A DNA stretch of 64,000 bases from Nematostella vectensis. Lineage: Eukaryota; Cnidaria; Anthozoa; Actiniaria; Edwardsiidae. The notes beneath the pieces are model-generated. The model was given only the letters and a program-made list of their open reading frames with translations. It was not told where the DNA came from and ran no database searches. The stretch lies in NCBI RefSeq assembly GCF_932526225.1, contig NC_064038.1:10973070-11037069 (forward strand), in the 5' to 3' direction. Positions 14,001 through 24,581 of this stretch are shown here, piece by piece. Position 1 is the stretch's first letter, and each line of letters starts with the position of its first letter. Position numbers and translations under genes: made by a program.

Positions 14001-14480
14001 ACTCGAATTAAATAAATAAAAATAAAAATATTTTTTTTTAAAGTATAATATTTTAAAATTTATTCAATTTATAAAAAAGTATTTATGGGCTGAGGTTTCA
14101 GTTTTCAAAACTTTTGGATGTTTGGACGAAATAAGCGTTTCTTTTGCAAAGTATTTCCCGCTGTTGTTTCTTGCGTGCTGAAATCGGACCCGCTATGAGT
14201 CACCCGCTATCCAAGTTTCCCAATTTTTAGCCTCCATATTAAACTCATCGTCTGATAAGTTTGGGGTCATGCATCGGATAATCGGATAGCTTGGTAACCC
14301 TGGCACCCGAGGAGCCAGGCCTCTGGGCCACAGCTCCCCCCCCCCCCCCTTAAAGGGGATACCCGTCACACCTTTCGGTGCTACCCTAAGGGTGTGGTGG
14401 GAGGGGCAAAAAACCCGCGAATCCAGTGTTGGGTCAAGCGAGATTTTCAAACCTCTCAGAGAGGATGCAAACGTGCCACG
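11061..14480. other. 3' flank of MEK and intergenic DNA
   Basis: No coding region is supported. A candidate polyadenylation signal AATAAA for MEK lies at 12667-12672, about 1.6 kb after the stop; other AT-rich stretches make this uncertain. Short open frames (11697-11933, 12860-13084 and others) are AT-rich and unrecognised. A C-run lies near 14337-14350. Confidence 0.45.
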
Positions 14481-14483
14481 GCC

Positions 14484-14824
14484 TAGGCCCGTAGTCAGGG
14501 GGGGGGGTTCGGATGAGCCCCCCTCCCCCCACCCGGCTTGAAGGTCCGCTCAAAGTTAAAAAAAAAAAATAACGTTGGCAGGATATACCGGGCACATCAA
14601 TATGTCTTTAAAATGACTATAAAAATATTTTTAAAATAATAATCTTTATTATTATCGCTATATGTTAAAAAGCATCCTATTTATAACATTTTAAATACAA
14701 GATTGAATTTATTTGAAGTATTGATTGCCTAATGTGATAAGGCGAGGAGAGGGGTATACCGGAAATTTGGTCCGCTCAAATGGAAAAACAAACCACCCCG
14801 CTCAAAATCCTGGCTACGGGCCTG
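14484..14824. mobile_element. small inverted-repeat DNA transposon (MITE)
   Basis: The left end reads TAGGCCCGTAGTCAGGGG and the right end, reverse-complemented, CAGGCCCGTAGCCAGGATT: near-identical terminal inverted repeats about 340 bp apart. The interior is AT-rich without an open frame; GGTCCGCTCAAA motifs occur just inside both ends. The ends resemble those of the shorter elements at 20481, 56457 and 57602. I could not find a clean target-site duplication. Confidence 0.65.
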
Positions 14825-15744
14825 GAGCGCGCGGTCATCCTCGATTTTAACTTATGCTAAATTGCGCTTATTCTTAACGCTTTACCATAAGTTGCGTCTG
14901 AAGGTAAGCATAGTTATTCTTAGGCACCGCGGATGGGGAGGGGCTGGAAGGAGGGGGAGGCCGCACCGCTTAAAGAAAGAAAAAATCATAAATAGAAAGA
15001 CTAAACAACTCAATTGCAGTCCAATACTTTTCAACATGCTACGCGTTTCCTGTGTACAATTGAAGTATGGCTTTCTATAGTGGGTCGTTATCGGAGAACA
15101 CCGGGGCCATGATCCGGGGGAAGTAACGAGCATTTAACATCAGATGAATGTTACTTTCCCCGCTATGTCCCGGGGGTCGGCGGGCCGTGGTTTCAATTAA
15201 CTGGTGAATAAGTGAGGACATTTTTTTGATGGTCACGTCAAGACTACATACATGGCACAGCCCCGTGGGCAAATCCTGGCTATGCGCTGCAATATCATAA
15301 CTACTGCGTAACGACGACATGAAACAATGATAACGCCATAAAAATTGATAAAAAAAAGGAAACAATGAAAAGAAAAAAAAGAAAAAAAACAATTCGAGGA
15401 CATGGCCGAGAATCGAACATCGTCCAGATCAGGCTAAATGAGAAAAAATGGACCATACTTCCAAACATACGGTGAAACACCGTATGGCAGCTAAAGCTTT
15501 TCGGCTAGGCTGGAGATTTCGGGGCCAGTACTGCCATCTAGCGAACTGTACAACACAAAGGAACCTGAGGTACCCGCGCATTAATGGGGAGGCAATAACC
15601 AGGATACCAGGTATGTTTTAGTCGGTTACGCCACGCACAGCTCGCTATCTATAATGCCATTGGTGAAAGTCATACTAAATTTGGAATTTTAACGAGATAT
15701 CTCGTCGTGGAAAGATTTGCGATTCTACACGAGACGGGGCAGAC
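14825..15744. other. intergenic DNA with small hairpins
   Basis: No gene seen. It contains an imperfect inverted repeat at about 15116-15161 (GGGGAAGTAAC / GTTACTTTCCCC), an A-rich stretch at 15345-15390 and a perfect 9-bp stem with AAA loop at 15466-15486. The open frames on both strands are low complexity and unsupported. Confidence 0.4.
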
Positions 15745-16890
15745 CACAGGTAGCCCAGGCTCATTACTTTTGTCGATTTACTAGAGAATATATGGTGACT
15801 TTTAAGCATATGAGTTTGTTATGTGTTGTCAAGAGAGCATAAGATAGGAGAGCGACACTTTGGTATTACCCGCGCGCCATGTCGATTCCGAACCGGCTAT
15901 TTTTAGTAACCACCACCCCACCACTGCGCGTGAGCATTTCTACTCACCCTACCCCTGCGCTTTGGCATTTACATCTTGTTGTTTGCCTCTGTTTTGTGAC
16001 TCGAAAGGAACAAAAACACCCCATTTGCACAAATACCATCGAAAATTTTATTCTAGCATCAAGGATACGGGCAGTTGCGGTTTATTAAGGGGATGTAGTA
16101 CTTCAAGGATTGCAAGATTTCCAAAAACGAGACTTCATTCAAAATCAAGAGCGGAAAACCTTGTGTTTCAATCACCGTTTTTTGCTCGAACTTGTTGCTT
16201 CTCCGTGGTTTCTCAACATTCATTATCTTCCTAATGGTCAAACTAAATCTGTAAGCTAGACATTAGATATAATATTGATTTTTGTGAATATTCCGGTGAA
16301 TTGAGAAGGAATCCAAGAAAAATACATTTCTTAAAACTATCCTTGTAGCGAGGGAATGCATTTTGTTATGATCAAAGCCAGCAAGCTGAAGTATCTGAGC
16401 TTTTGTAAAAGTTGTAAAAGAAAATAAAGAGGAAGATACTACTGTTCTTCTTTGATGTTGTTATTATTATATGTTATATTATTATGTTGTTATTATACAA
16501 GCTGGAGTGCTGGAGTCGGGATTTGAATCAAACGCAGTATCACAGCCATTTTTTTTTATCGCTCGTCGTTTTTTTCTTTCTCACTTGACTTCGCCGCTCA
16601 GACAAACAAAACAGTCAAACTATTCAGGGGTTTAGCTTTCTGTGAGTATATTTGCCAATCTTGGTAACTTAATTTAGACTTGTTTTCTTCTTCCGAGTTA
16701 TTTTACATGATCTCTTTTCATTCCTTCGAGTTAGAAAAACACGCGACCCGCGGGGGAGTAGGGCAAAATAAAAGGTGCAAATCCTCACACGCAGTGGTGG
16801 GGTGGTAGTTACTAAAAATAGCCGGATTCGGAATCGACATGGCGCGCGGGTAATACCAAAGTTTCCCTCTCTTATCTTATGCTCTCTTGG
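15745..16890. mobile_element. old inverted-repeat element, right end interrupted by a Gypsy insertion
   Basis: The sequence at 15830-15936 is repeated in reverse complement at 16778-16890, with about 90% identity by eye over ~105 bp, including GGTATTACCCGCGCGCCATG. The outer part of the left end (15745-15815, starting CAGGTAGCCC) recurs directly at 20322-20391 and in reverse at 20436-20480. This fits a foldback or MITE-like element whose right end was cut by the Gypsy element starting near 16890. The 840-bp interior has no convincing gene. Confidence 0.6.
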
Positions 16891-16978
16891 TATTGTTCAT
16901 TGGTTGATGTTTCCATGGGGAAAGCGTGCTTGCCTGGGAGAGAGCGCGCCGAACTTGTCGTGCTCGGTTGTTGCACAG
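16890..16978 (+). repeat. remnant of the Gypsy 5' long terminal repeat
   Basis: About 88 bp matching the start of the 3' LTR at 19800-19877 (both contain GTTCATTG(A/G)TTGATGTTTCC and CTCGGTTGTTG), in the same orientation. It diverges after about 16976, so the 5' LTR is truncated or rearranged. The two copies differ by several substitutions and small indels, showing an old insertion. Confidence 0.65.
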
Positions 16979-17414
16979 GCTTCCCACCCGAGTCAGTGAA
17001 GGATTTCTAAGGACATACGAATTCAGGCAAATAAACATCTATGAGTTATATCTTCATGCTCTATTCATGAAATAAACTTAGTTGGGATGTAAATGGATCC
17101 GTCTGTGGTGTTTTTTTCTTCCCAAGAAGCTCAATTTTACGAGTTTAGAGCGATATAGCTTTGTCTCGGATTTTGAGTCGATACTAAGTACGTTAATGAG
17201 ACAAGGCTGGCAACTTTATTCTGACTACCTCAGCTTTAGCGCGATTTTCTGCCGGATTTGAAGCAGTACGAAATCACTGACACCGGTACAGGATGGGAGA
17301 GGGATGGAATTGAGTTTTTAAGCAATCCGCCTAAAACCCTGAGAGGAATGATTTTTTGAACGTTAATTTTAGCTTTCCGCCGATGATCAGGACATAGAAG
17401 CTGGTCAAATGGCA

Positions 17415-17664
17415 TCCTTGGAATGTAATTTGCATAGAAAGCGTAGCCCCACACTACCCTAGACATTTCTTTGTCCCTTCTCCATCCCTCTTCTAGATAG
17501 ACAGGTCGCAAACGTCGACAGTCGCATGTACTCCCCATAGCTGTACAAGTGACGTTTCACACAACAACTCACAATTTAGATGTTAGTGAGGAAACCATGA
17601 CAAAGACAAGTCGAGTCTAGGGTGGTGTGGGGCTAAGCTGTCTATGCAAATTACATTCCAAGGA
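17415..17664. repeat. 49-bp inverted repeat at the left break of the Gypsy pol gene
   Basis: 17415-17463 and 17616-17664 are reverse complements with only a few mismatches, separated by about 150 bp. The right arm runs straight into recognisable pol sequence (QCTFMRDSVEYLGH at about 17667), so the inverted repeat marks a rearrangement junction where gag, protease and most of the RT are missing. Confidence 0.7.
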
Positions 17665-19749
17665 CATGCAGTGCACATTCATGCGTGATTCAGTGGAATA
17701 CTTGGGTCACATTATCTCTGCGGATGGTCTCCGTCAGTCCAAGACCAAGACTGAAGCTATGACACAGCTCTCCCACCCAGGGAATGTTGGACAGCTGCGC
17801 TCATTCTTAGGAATGGTATAGTACTACTCACGGTTCTTGCCTGATTTGGCAACTCACCTAGCACCCTTACACAAGCTACTACAGAAGGGTGTGTCGTGGG
17901 TCTGGGGTGTGCAGCAGGAGCAGATTTTCAGGAAGGTCAAGGGCATGCTGTCGGAGGAGCGTGTCCTTACACACTTTGACCCGGACTTACCGTTTATCTT
18001 CGACAGTTCCTCTTACTGGCTAGGGGCGGTCCTGTCACACGTGTTGGCAAACGGTAGTGAAAAACCAATTACATACGCATCCCGCTCATTGAGCAAGATA
18101 GAGAGAAAATATGCTCAAATTTAAAAAGAGGCTCTGAGTTTGTATTGGGGCGTGCGGAAGTTCCAAATGTACCTAGAGGGGCTGAAGTTCAAGTTGATTA
18201 CGGATCACACGCCTCTCAAGTATATCATGGATCCCGGAAAGGGAGTTCCATTTACCACGGCAGCACGACTGCAGCGATGGTGTCTTTTCCTTGGTGCATT
18301 TTCGTATAAAATAGAGTACCGGGGAACCCAAGAGCATGCCAACTGTGATGGATTGTCGAGGCTTCCGCTAGTGCAGACACCAGCGGATGAGCCGGACGAG
18401 GTGGAACTGTTCCATATGTCTGTACTTGATGTGTTACCAGCCACTGAAAGGGAACTTCGCCACGAAACAAACCGAGACCCACTCCTCGCACGGGTGGTGC
18501 GCTTGGTAGAGACGGGATGGGGAGGGGCTGAGCCTAACCCGGACTTGGCACCTTATAGCAGCCGCAAGGAACAGCTTACTGTCTGCCACGGCATCATCAT
18601 GTGGGGTCACCGTGTGGTGGTGCCACCCAAACTTCGGCGGCGAGTTCTAGACATACAACATGAGGGTCACATCGGTATGATTAAGATGAAGGGAGTAGCA
18701 CGGAATACATTTGGTGGCCACGGATCGATAGTGAGATCGAGGCCACCGCCAAGGTTGCCAGGAGACAGCCCGGAACCCTGCTCGAGCCCCTCTACATCGG
18801 TGGGAGTATCCAGCGCAACCCTGGCAACGATTTCACATCGACTTCGCTGGTCCGGTTGCAGGCCACATGGTGATGGTGGTGTCGGATCCGCATACAAAGT
18901 GGCCCGAGGTCTTCATCATGCACAGGGACACTACCGCACTGGAAACTGTTAGTTCCTTGCGTACACTATTTGCCCGGATGGGCCTCCCCGAGCAAATAGT
19001 AACCGATAATGGGCCACAGTTCAAGTCAAGAGAGTTCGAGCATTTTAATAAGATGAATGGAATTCGACATGTGACAGACGAAGCGTACCATCCGGCGACG
19101 AATGGTCTAGCCGAGCGACTGGTGCAGAGCTTCAAGACAGGAGGCTGACCTCACAGGGCGCTCACTGCAGCACAAGCTGGACAGGTTCCTGTTCGCGTAT
19201 CGTCACTCACCCCACGCCACTACTGGTTACAGCCTGGCGTAACTACTTTTTTGGAAAGAGGCTGCGATCGAGACTTGACCTGATCCTTCCTGATGTCAGA
19301 AGAGATGTTGGAAAGCAGCTTTTGCAGGATGAGTACCGTAATCTCGCCTGTTTCGAGCCAGGGAGAGTTGTCTGGGTGAGGAATTACTGAGATAGAGGCG
19401 CGGGAAGGTGCTAGAACGCACTGGATTGTTGATGTACACGGTAAAGGTGCACGGTTATTCCTGGAGAAGACATGTAGAGCAACTTCGCTCCGCCACTCCA
19501 GGAGAGGGCAGCGAGGTGTTGGACTAGCCGGCTGCATGAGAGCGAGGCCCCGCCCTGGTAAGCCCAGAGGCAGGTCCAACTGCAACGATGGTAACGACAA
19601 CAGAGTTGACACCCCCAGAGCAGCCTGTGGCCGAACCAGAGATGCCAGAGGCCATTGGAGATGTTGCGAGCCCCACGGCACTGCGATCATCTCAGCCTAG
19701 ACCTACCCGCTCTGGGCGTGTAGTAAAACCCCCTGGACGTTTTGTTTAG
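17616..19749 (+). pseudogene. decayed Ty3/Gypsy retrotransposon pol (RT end, RNase H, integrase)
   Basis: In order: the C-terminal part of RT (VEYLGHIISADGL, LRSFLGMV), RNase H (KPITYASRSLS, ITDHTPLKYI), the integrase linker (HEGHIGMIKMKG), the integrase core (VVSDPHTKWPEVF, TDNGPQFKSREF, NGLAERLVQSF) and a basic tail ending RPTRSGRVVKPPGRFV just before the stop near 19749. Breaks: in-frame stops at 17819-17821 and 18122-18124, a frameshift near 18715 (the integrase continues in another frame from about 18867), and more damage after 19148. Gag, protease and the YxDD part of RT are lost. It is not functional. The 'open frames' antisense to it are shadows. Confidence 0.93.
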
Positions 19750-19775
19750 GCTTTCAGCATGTACTAGTCAGAGGC

Positions 19776-19791
19776 TTAAAGAGGGAGGAAA
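19776..19791 (+). other. Gypsy polypurine tract
   Basis: AAAGAGGGAGGAAA directly precedes TGTTATGTA, the first bases of the 3' LTR. This is the expected primer site for plus-strand synthesis in an LTR retrotransposon. Confidence 0.75.
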
Positions 19792-19995
19792 TGTTATGTA
19801 CTGTTCATTGATTGATGTTTCCATGGAGATAGCGGGCTTGCCCGGAGAGCGCGCTGAACTTGTCGAGCTCGGTTGTTGAAAGTAAAAGCTCAGTGTTGTG
19901 TTTAGAGTAGCGCTCAGAATTGTGTCTTCAGGACTTGACAGATTTTTGTTTTAAATCTTTCTTGAAATACTATCAGTGCTTGCTTGGTGCCCTTA
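19792..19995 (+). repeat. Gypsy 3' long terminal repeat (right edge uncertain)
   Basis: Begins TGTTATGTACTG just after the polypurine tract. Its first part matches the 5' remnant at 16890-16978. A stretch near its end (TTTCTTGAAATACT, about 19960) recurs at about 20417, hinting at a second LTR fragment there. I cannot place the right end. Confidence 0.6.
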
Positions 19996-20321
19996 ATGTT
20001 CTTCCGACTGAGTTTCGGCTATTTTCGTTGGGTATAACTAGCCTTTCACCAGCAAACATAAAGAGAAGATAGGAAGCGACAACATGACTAATTCGCTAGT
20101 CGGACTGCCGAACTCTTGGCCACATATCTCGTCTAAAAATACTCCCAGTTCCAATTTTGAATCACCCAGAGCCTTTTAGGGATAGCTAAGCCATGCTCTC
20201 ATCTTAAAAAATTAAACAAAATCCTTATTCTCAGGACGCAATCCTCGAATGACACATCGGCTACTCAAAAACGCCATTTTATCCCTTTTTGCCCACGAGA
20301 GGGCCTGGACCCGTGGTTAAA

Positions 20322-20480
20322 CCACAGGTAGCCCACGCTCATTACTTTTGACGATTTTCTAGAGAATATATGATAACTTTTGAGCGTATGATTTTTTTGT
20401 CTTAAATCTTAATAACATTTCTTGAAATACTCACAGTGTCATCATACGCTTAAAAGTTACCATATATTCTCTAGTAAATC
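20322..20480. repeat. inverted pair of an older transposon end
   Basis: 20346-20391 and 20436-20472 are reverse complements (TCTAGAGAATATATG / CATATATTCTCTAG) around a ~45-bp spacer. The same sequence occurs at 15745-15815. The right arm is interrupted at 20480 by the small element at 20481-20632. Confidence 0.65.
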
Positions 20481-20632
20481 CAGCGGCATAGCCACGATTT
20501 GTAACAGGAGGGGGCCCAAAAGGCACTTTCTAGGCATTTTTTCTTGTATAGATAATGTGTCATACATTTACTGTATTTTTGGTTGCTGGAAGGGGGGGGG
20601 TCCCCTGGGACACCCCCCTGCCTACGCCTATG
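20481..20632. mobile_element. 152-bp hAT-like MITE with 5-bp target duplication (copy 1)
   Basis: The left end is CAGCGGCATAGCC and the right end ...GCCTACGCCTATG. It is flanked by AAATC at 20476-20480 and 20633-20637. The interior (ACAGGAGGGGGCCCAAAAGG, TCATACATTTACTGTATTTT, and a G-run then C-run near the right end) matches the element at 57602-57757 throughout. It carries no coding capacity. CAG-type ends with a 5-bp duplication point to the hAT5 group, but the superfamily is an inference. Confidence 0.8.
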
Positions 20633-20637
20633 AAATC

Positions 20638-22076
20638 GTTTGTTGTCGTCTTCCTGTGTCAAGCCTTTTTCTTTTTTCTACTGTGAGACGAAAAATAATA
20701 TCACAAAAAGAGAAAGAGAAAAAAAAAGAAATATCTTGTAAAGATTAAGCGTGTGCGATAACATAACATAGTTCAACCCCTGCTATCGACTCTACCTGAG
20801 TTCTTCCCCATTCTATCTCCATTAGTGGGTACTGTTTACGATGGGTTTTGGCGCCTTGAAGACTGCCATTCCGTCAATAAGGAGTGTAAACAGCACCGAT
20901 TTACCGCATTCCTGCTTAGAAACAATTTGATCAATTCTAGATAATGTCGGTGTCCTCTTTCTCCAGACATAACAAGTCTACGAATAGTTTGCTTTTCAAC
21001 AGATAGGTGAATAACCATGTAGATAGATATTCGATCTGTGTCGTGGAATTGATTTTAAATAGTCTTTTGTTTTCTGTGAGTAGAAATATCTTGCCTAGCC
21101 TTGTGTAACTATATTTGTATAAATTTTGTGAAGATTACAAAAAGCAATGGTAATAGTTGAAAATGAAAGCTGTAATACACAAAATTGCGTTTCTCTCTGG
21201 GAAATAAAGGAAAGGGTAGTAACACTATGTACAAATGTTTTCGTTTATTTAGCAACTTTTGTAAAAAAAAAAAAACTCGATTGCAAAACTAGGCTTTTTA
21301 CAATTCTCCATTAGCATAAAAATCAAGACTAAACTCCTTACGATAATGACATTTTTTAAAAGATTTGGGAAGCAATACAAGTATCATGGAACTAAGACCT
21401 AAAGCTTCCCTTTAGGTGAAAAACAAAACAACTTAAATTAAGTGAGTGACGATATCTGAGGAGCTAAATCCAGGAGATCGTAAGTGCTAGAGAACCACCA
21501 CAATGGGCATACCGACACGAAACACAAAAGCTTGTCTGAACTAAACGTGGCCTGTTGGCAAACGTTAAAAGCGTACACTCAAAAAACAATTGACAACAAT
21601 ATCAATTGATCACGCACCAGAAATGTTAAAAGTGTTGAAGAAATTTCAAGAAGTCAAAACGTGAAAATCATTAAGGTTACATTTCCGTGGAGACAGGGCC
21701 TCTAGGCTTGGAGTGGAATGCTTTGGGTAATTTTAAAGGTTGTCATTTGACGCGTGGTGTGCACGAAACCACACCGCAAGCTTTTAGTGTCCTTAAATCT
21801 TAAGGTAACGGAGATAAAATCGAATTCAGAAGAGCGAAAGGTCAAGATTTTGCCTGTCGTCGTGTGGGCTCTATCGTCATTGAAATCTTTGGTATTTTAA
21901 TGCGAATAGTACCCCAAAACGGCTAGTATAAACTAGTTGGGTAATCTTGAAGGGTTTAGAAGCAGTGCAAAGTGAAGGTGATTAGAGCTCCGTCTAATCC
22001 CTAACATCGACTTTGTATTTTTGATGAGGAGGTTAGCACCGATTTTCTCATCAAAGATAGACTACCGGAAAGGACC
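20638..22076. other. intergenic DNA upstream of the ankyrin gene
   Basis: No coding region supported. An A/G-rich stretch lies at 20695-20735 and an A-run at 21266-21280. The last several hundred bases are less AT-rich and presumably contain regulatory sequence for the gene starting at 22228; I recognise no specific motif there. Confidence 0.4.
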
Positions 22077-22083
22077 TATAAAA
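22077..22083 (+). promoter_or_regulatory. TATA box of the ankyrin-repeat gene
   Basis: TATAAAA in the context GACCTATAAAAGCG, 151 bases before the ATG. A start site about 30 bases on would give a 5' UTR of ~120 nt. Confidence 0.7.
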
Positions 22084-22227
22084 GCGTGTGTGGTGATTCA
22101 AGATAGGGGAGACTTTCCGACTTTCCTGTAGTACCTCCTCTGGGTTTCATTCTAATGACGTAAGAAAGTAGAGTGTACAAAAGCAGGACTTAAAGCCTAA
22201 TATTCAAGACAGTGGACAGTACTGGCG

Positions 22228-22677
22228 ATGAAAAATATGAAAACCGAACTAGTGAAACCACCGAGACCAACGTCCCTAAAAGCCAGTACAAGTGCGACAA
22301 ATCTGCTTGTGATTCCGCGTCAGAAACGGCGGCAACGTAGCCTCTCCCTGGATCCTAAAATCGTGCTTAACTGGGCGATAATTCGCAATGATTTGGATAC
22401 AGTTAAAGGAGTAGTGGAATCTCAAAATGTTGACATCAATGAGCCTGGTATTGACGGGTTTTACCCGCTGCACAGAGCGGCTACTACGGGGAGTTTGGAC
22501 TGTTTAAAGTTTCTGATAGAACGTGGCGCTGACCTGAATGTACTCGCGACAGACGGGTCATCGGCGCTCGACGTGGCGGTTGCGGAGGGTGAATACGACT
22601 GCGCGCTTTTATTGGTCAAATCTGGCGCGAATATTAGCCGCATTAAGGACGGTCTACTGTGCGGGATTACAAAATAA
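22228..22677 (+). CDS. small ankyrin-repeat protein (PPP1R27/NRARP-like)
   Basis: A 149-residue, single-exon protein. Residues 1-40 are basic and low complexity (KRRQRSLSL at 33-41, with an RxxS kinase-type site). About three ankyrin repeats follow: ~45-75, 77-107 (GFYPLHRAATTGSLDCLKFLIERGADLN) and 110-140 (SALDVAVAEGEYDCALLLVKSGANI). Small size, position of the repeats and the basic leader resemble vertebrate PPP1R27 (a protein phosphatase 1 regulator) and the Notch feedback protein NRARP. No canonical RVxF PP1-binding motif is visible, so neither function can be assigned. The frame is intact, with a TATA box at 22077 and a polyA signal at 23083, so it is a convincing gene. Ankyrin repeats act as protein-binding surfaces, probably in cytoplasm or nucleus as no signal peptide is present. 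Confidence 0.85.
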   Translation: MKNMKTELVKPPRPTSLKASTSATNLLVIPRQKRRQRSLSLDPKIVLNWAIIRNDLDTVKGVVESQNVDINEPGIDGFYPLHRAATTGSLDCLKFLIERGADLNVLATDGSSALDVAVAEGEYDCALLLVKSGANISRIKDGLLCGITK

Positions 22678-23082
22678 TCGGCTCCAAAAACCGCGACAAA
22701 GTGAAACCCGTGATTTTCGAATGGTTTTTCTAAAGAGGATTAGCTCTTTGGAACGGAAGTGAATTCACTTGAACGCATTGTCACGCCAAGATAAGCTCTT
22801 TAGATACTTCAAAAGAAACTTTGATTTTCACAATTATAGAGAAAAGGAAATTGGGGTCTTTAAAACTTATTTGTCGCCATACATGTGTACTCGTTACGTG
22901 ACGAAGGCCGAACGTTCGTCGGAAACTTTGAGGGAAACTGCCCTTCAAGTGACAGATATTCTAAGAATCATGACTCGTTGTACTGGAAAAAGCGCACGTT
23001 CTTCTGTTAAAGGTCTTTTAACCTGTATAGAACAAAAGGGCTAAGGAGAATAACCTTCACCTTTAAGGGGATTTCCTAAATG

Positions 23083-23088
23083 AATAAA
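23083..23088 (+). terminator. polyadenylation signal of the ankyrin-repeat gene
   Basis: AATAAA, 406 bases after the stop codon. The 3' UTR includes an open frame (22769-23044, 91 codons) with no recognisable features, probably not translated. Confidence 0.6.
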
Positions 23089-23677
23089 TGTTTGTTATCA
23101 CGCGATGTAGATTGTGTCAGTAGAAGTGCGCATTATAATACCTGTATTGCAACATTGAGATCTGTGCACGACAGACATACAGCTTAAAGGGGCTACGTGG
23201 CCAGATGTGCGCACCTGGGCTGCGTATTTAGTTTTTAGTTAAATATACTTCATACATGACTAGCGAATATCCAAGCGCGTGGCCAGGATTTGCTGATATC
23301 ATACGGAAAAAGTCAAGATGATGTGCGCCCGCACCCTTAGTTACACGCTTCAATATTCACAAGGGAACTTCCCCTTTTCACTTTTTTTTCTAAAGAACAT
23401 CTAAAAATTTCAAGAAAAGTGTAAAATAATAGCTCCTGAGCCCCGCCTTGATTGATCTACCAAAAAAATAATCTTGATAGGATACGATAATTATGAAGCC
23501 ATATGTATATTTTCACGTTAGTTTAGGGGGAATTTGGTATCCGAAGGATACAAAATTTGTGGGTCAAGAGATAAAGATAAGATCTGGATAGGACAAACAT
23601 GTACGTATGTATTTTAAACAAGGACCTGCGGTATAAACGGCGCGCGCCTGTCCCAAGTTATCATTCCCGCTAGACTT
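23089..23677. other. intergenic DNA
   Basis: No gene, array or element recognised between the ankyrin gene and the foldback element at 23687. Confidence 0.4.
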
Positions 23678-23686
23678 TGTCGAGTG

Positions 23687-23789
23687 TAGCCTCCTACGCG
23701 CCGCTCTTTGGGACCACGATATTGGGACCACGATATCGTGGTCCCAAAGAGCGGCGCGTAGGAGCCAAAGAGCGGCGCGTAGGAGGCTA
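23687..23789. mobile_element. 103-bp foldback MITE with 9-bp target duplication
   Basis: Left end TAGCCTCCTACGCGCCGCTC is repeated in perfect reverse complement at the right end (25 bp or more; right end 23765-23789). A second, internal right arm at 23734-23764 pairs perfectly over 31 bp with 23691-23721. The element is flanked by identical 9-mers TGTCGAGTG at 23678-23686 and 23790-23798. A 9-bp duplication suggests a Mutator-like (MULE) transposase supplied in trans. Confidence 0.8.
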
Positions 23790-24052
23790 TGTCGAGTGCA
23801 GAGCCCAATAAAAAGAAGAAAAAAAAGATGGGATCAAGTTATAGTGCAGTAACAACTAAATTTTCAAACTTCTCTGGTGACTGGACAGATAAGAAATAGT
23901 GCCTGGGAAGATTTTTAAGTAAAACGTTTTCTGGTTTTGTTATTTTCACGCGCGAACTAAAGAATAGCGTCATTTCAAACGAGTGCGCGCTGCGAGTGCA
24001 AGGCAATAACGGCTTTTTCTTTTGTCGGACTCGGACGGACGGCTTTATTAGA

Positions 24053-24483
24053 GCGCGCAATGCAGCACGGGATGGAGGGCTTGTAGAGCGCGCAATGCAG
24101 CACGGGATGGAATGGGGGATGGGGGGCTTGTAGAGCTGCAATGCAGCACGGGATGGAACGCTTGTAGAGCGCGCAATGAAGCACGGGATGGAGGGCTTGT
24201 AGAGCGCGCAATGCAACGCGGGGTGGAACACTTGTAGAGCGCGCAATGCAGCACGGGATGGAAGGCTTTGTAAGCGCGCAATGCTGCACGGGATGGGGGG
24301 CTTGTAGAGCGCGCAATGCATCACGGGATGGAGGGCATGTAGAGCGTGCAATGCATCACGGGATGGAGGGCTTGTAGAGCGCGCAATGCAGCACGGGATG
24401 GAGGGCTTGTAGAGCGCGCAATGCAGCACGGGATGGAGGGCTTGTAGAGCGCGCAATGCATCACGGGATGGAGGACTTTTATA
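24053..24483. repeat. 35-bp minisatellite, about 12 copies
   Basis: Unit contains GAGCGCGCAATGCAGCACGG then GATGGAGGGCTTGTA, with scattered substitutions. Because 35 is not a multiple of 3 and the unit lacks stops in several frames, it yields long spurious minus-strand frames (such as 23839-24456). It begins about 60 bp past the polyA signal of the ShKT gene. A second array of the same unit lies at 30319-30446. Confidence 0.92.
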
Positions 24484-24545
24484 AACGGCGTGCAGTTCGG
24501 CGAGGGAGAGAAGACATAAAATTCTATCGTCTGCTGTCGCACCGG

Positions 24546-24551
24546 TTTATT
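24546..24551 (-). terminator. polyadenylation signal of the ShKT gene
   Basis: AATAAA on the minus strand, about 31 bases after the stop codon at 24582-24584; a short 3' UTR as expected for a compact secreted-protein gene. Confidence 0.7.
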
Positions 24552-24581
24552 GCATCTTAATCCACAAAATTCTGACAGCAT

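Noticed and set aside
13970-14010. tRNA-like motif (GAGCCATGACTAGAGCCAGG, then ACTCGAAT)
   Set aside because: B-box-like on the minus strand, but no A box or fold; too weak.
22769-23044. 91-codon frame after the ankyrin gene
   Set aside because: No recognisable domain and it lies before the polyA signal of the same transcript; probably 3' UTR.
23839-24581. Minus-strand frames rich in ALQALHPVLHC
   Set aside because: Generated by the 35-bp minisatellite in several overlapping frames.
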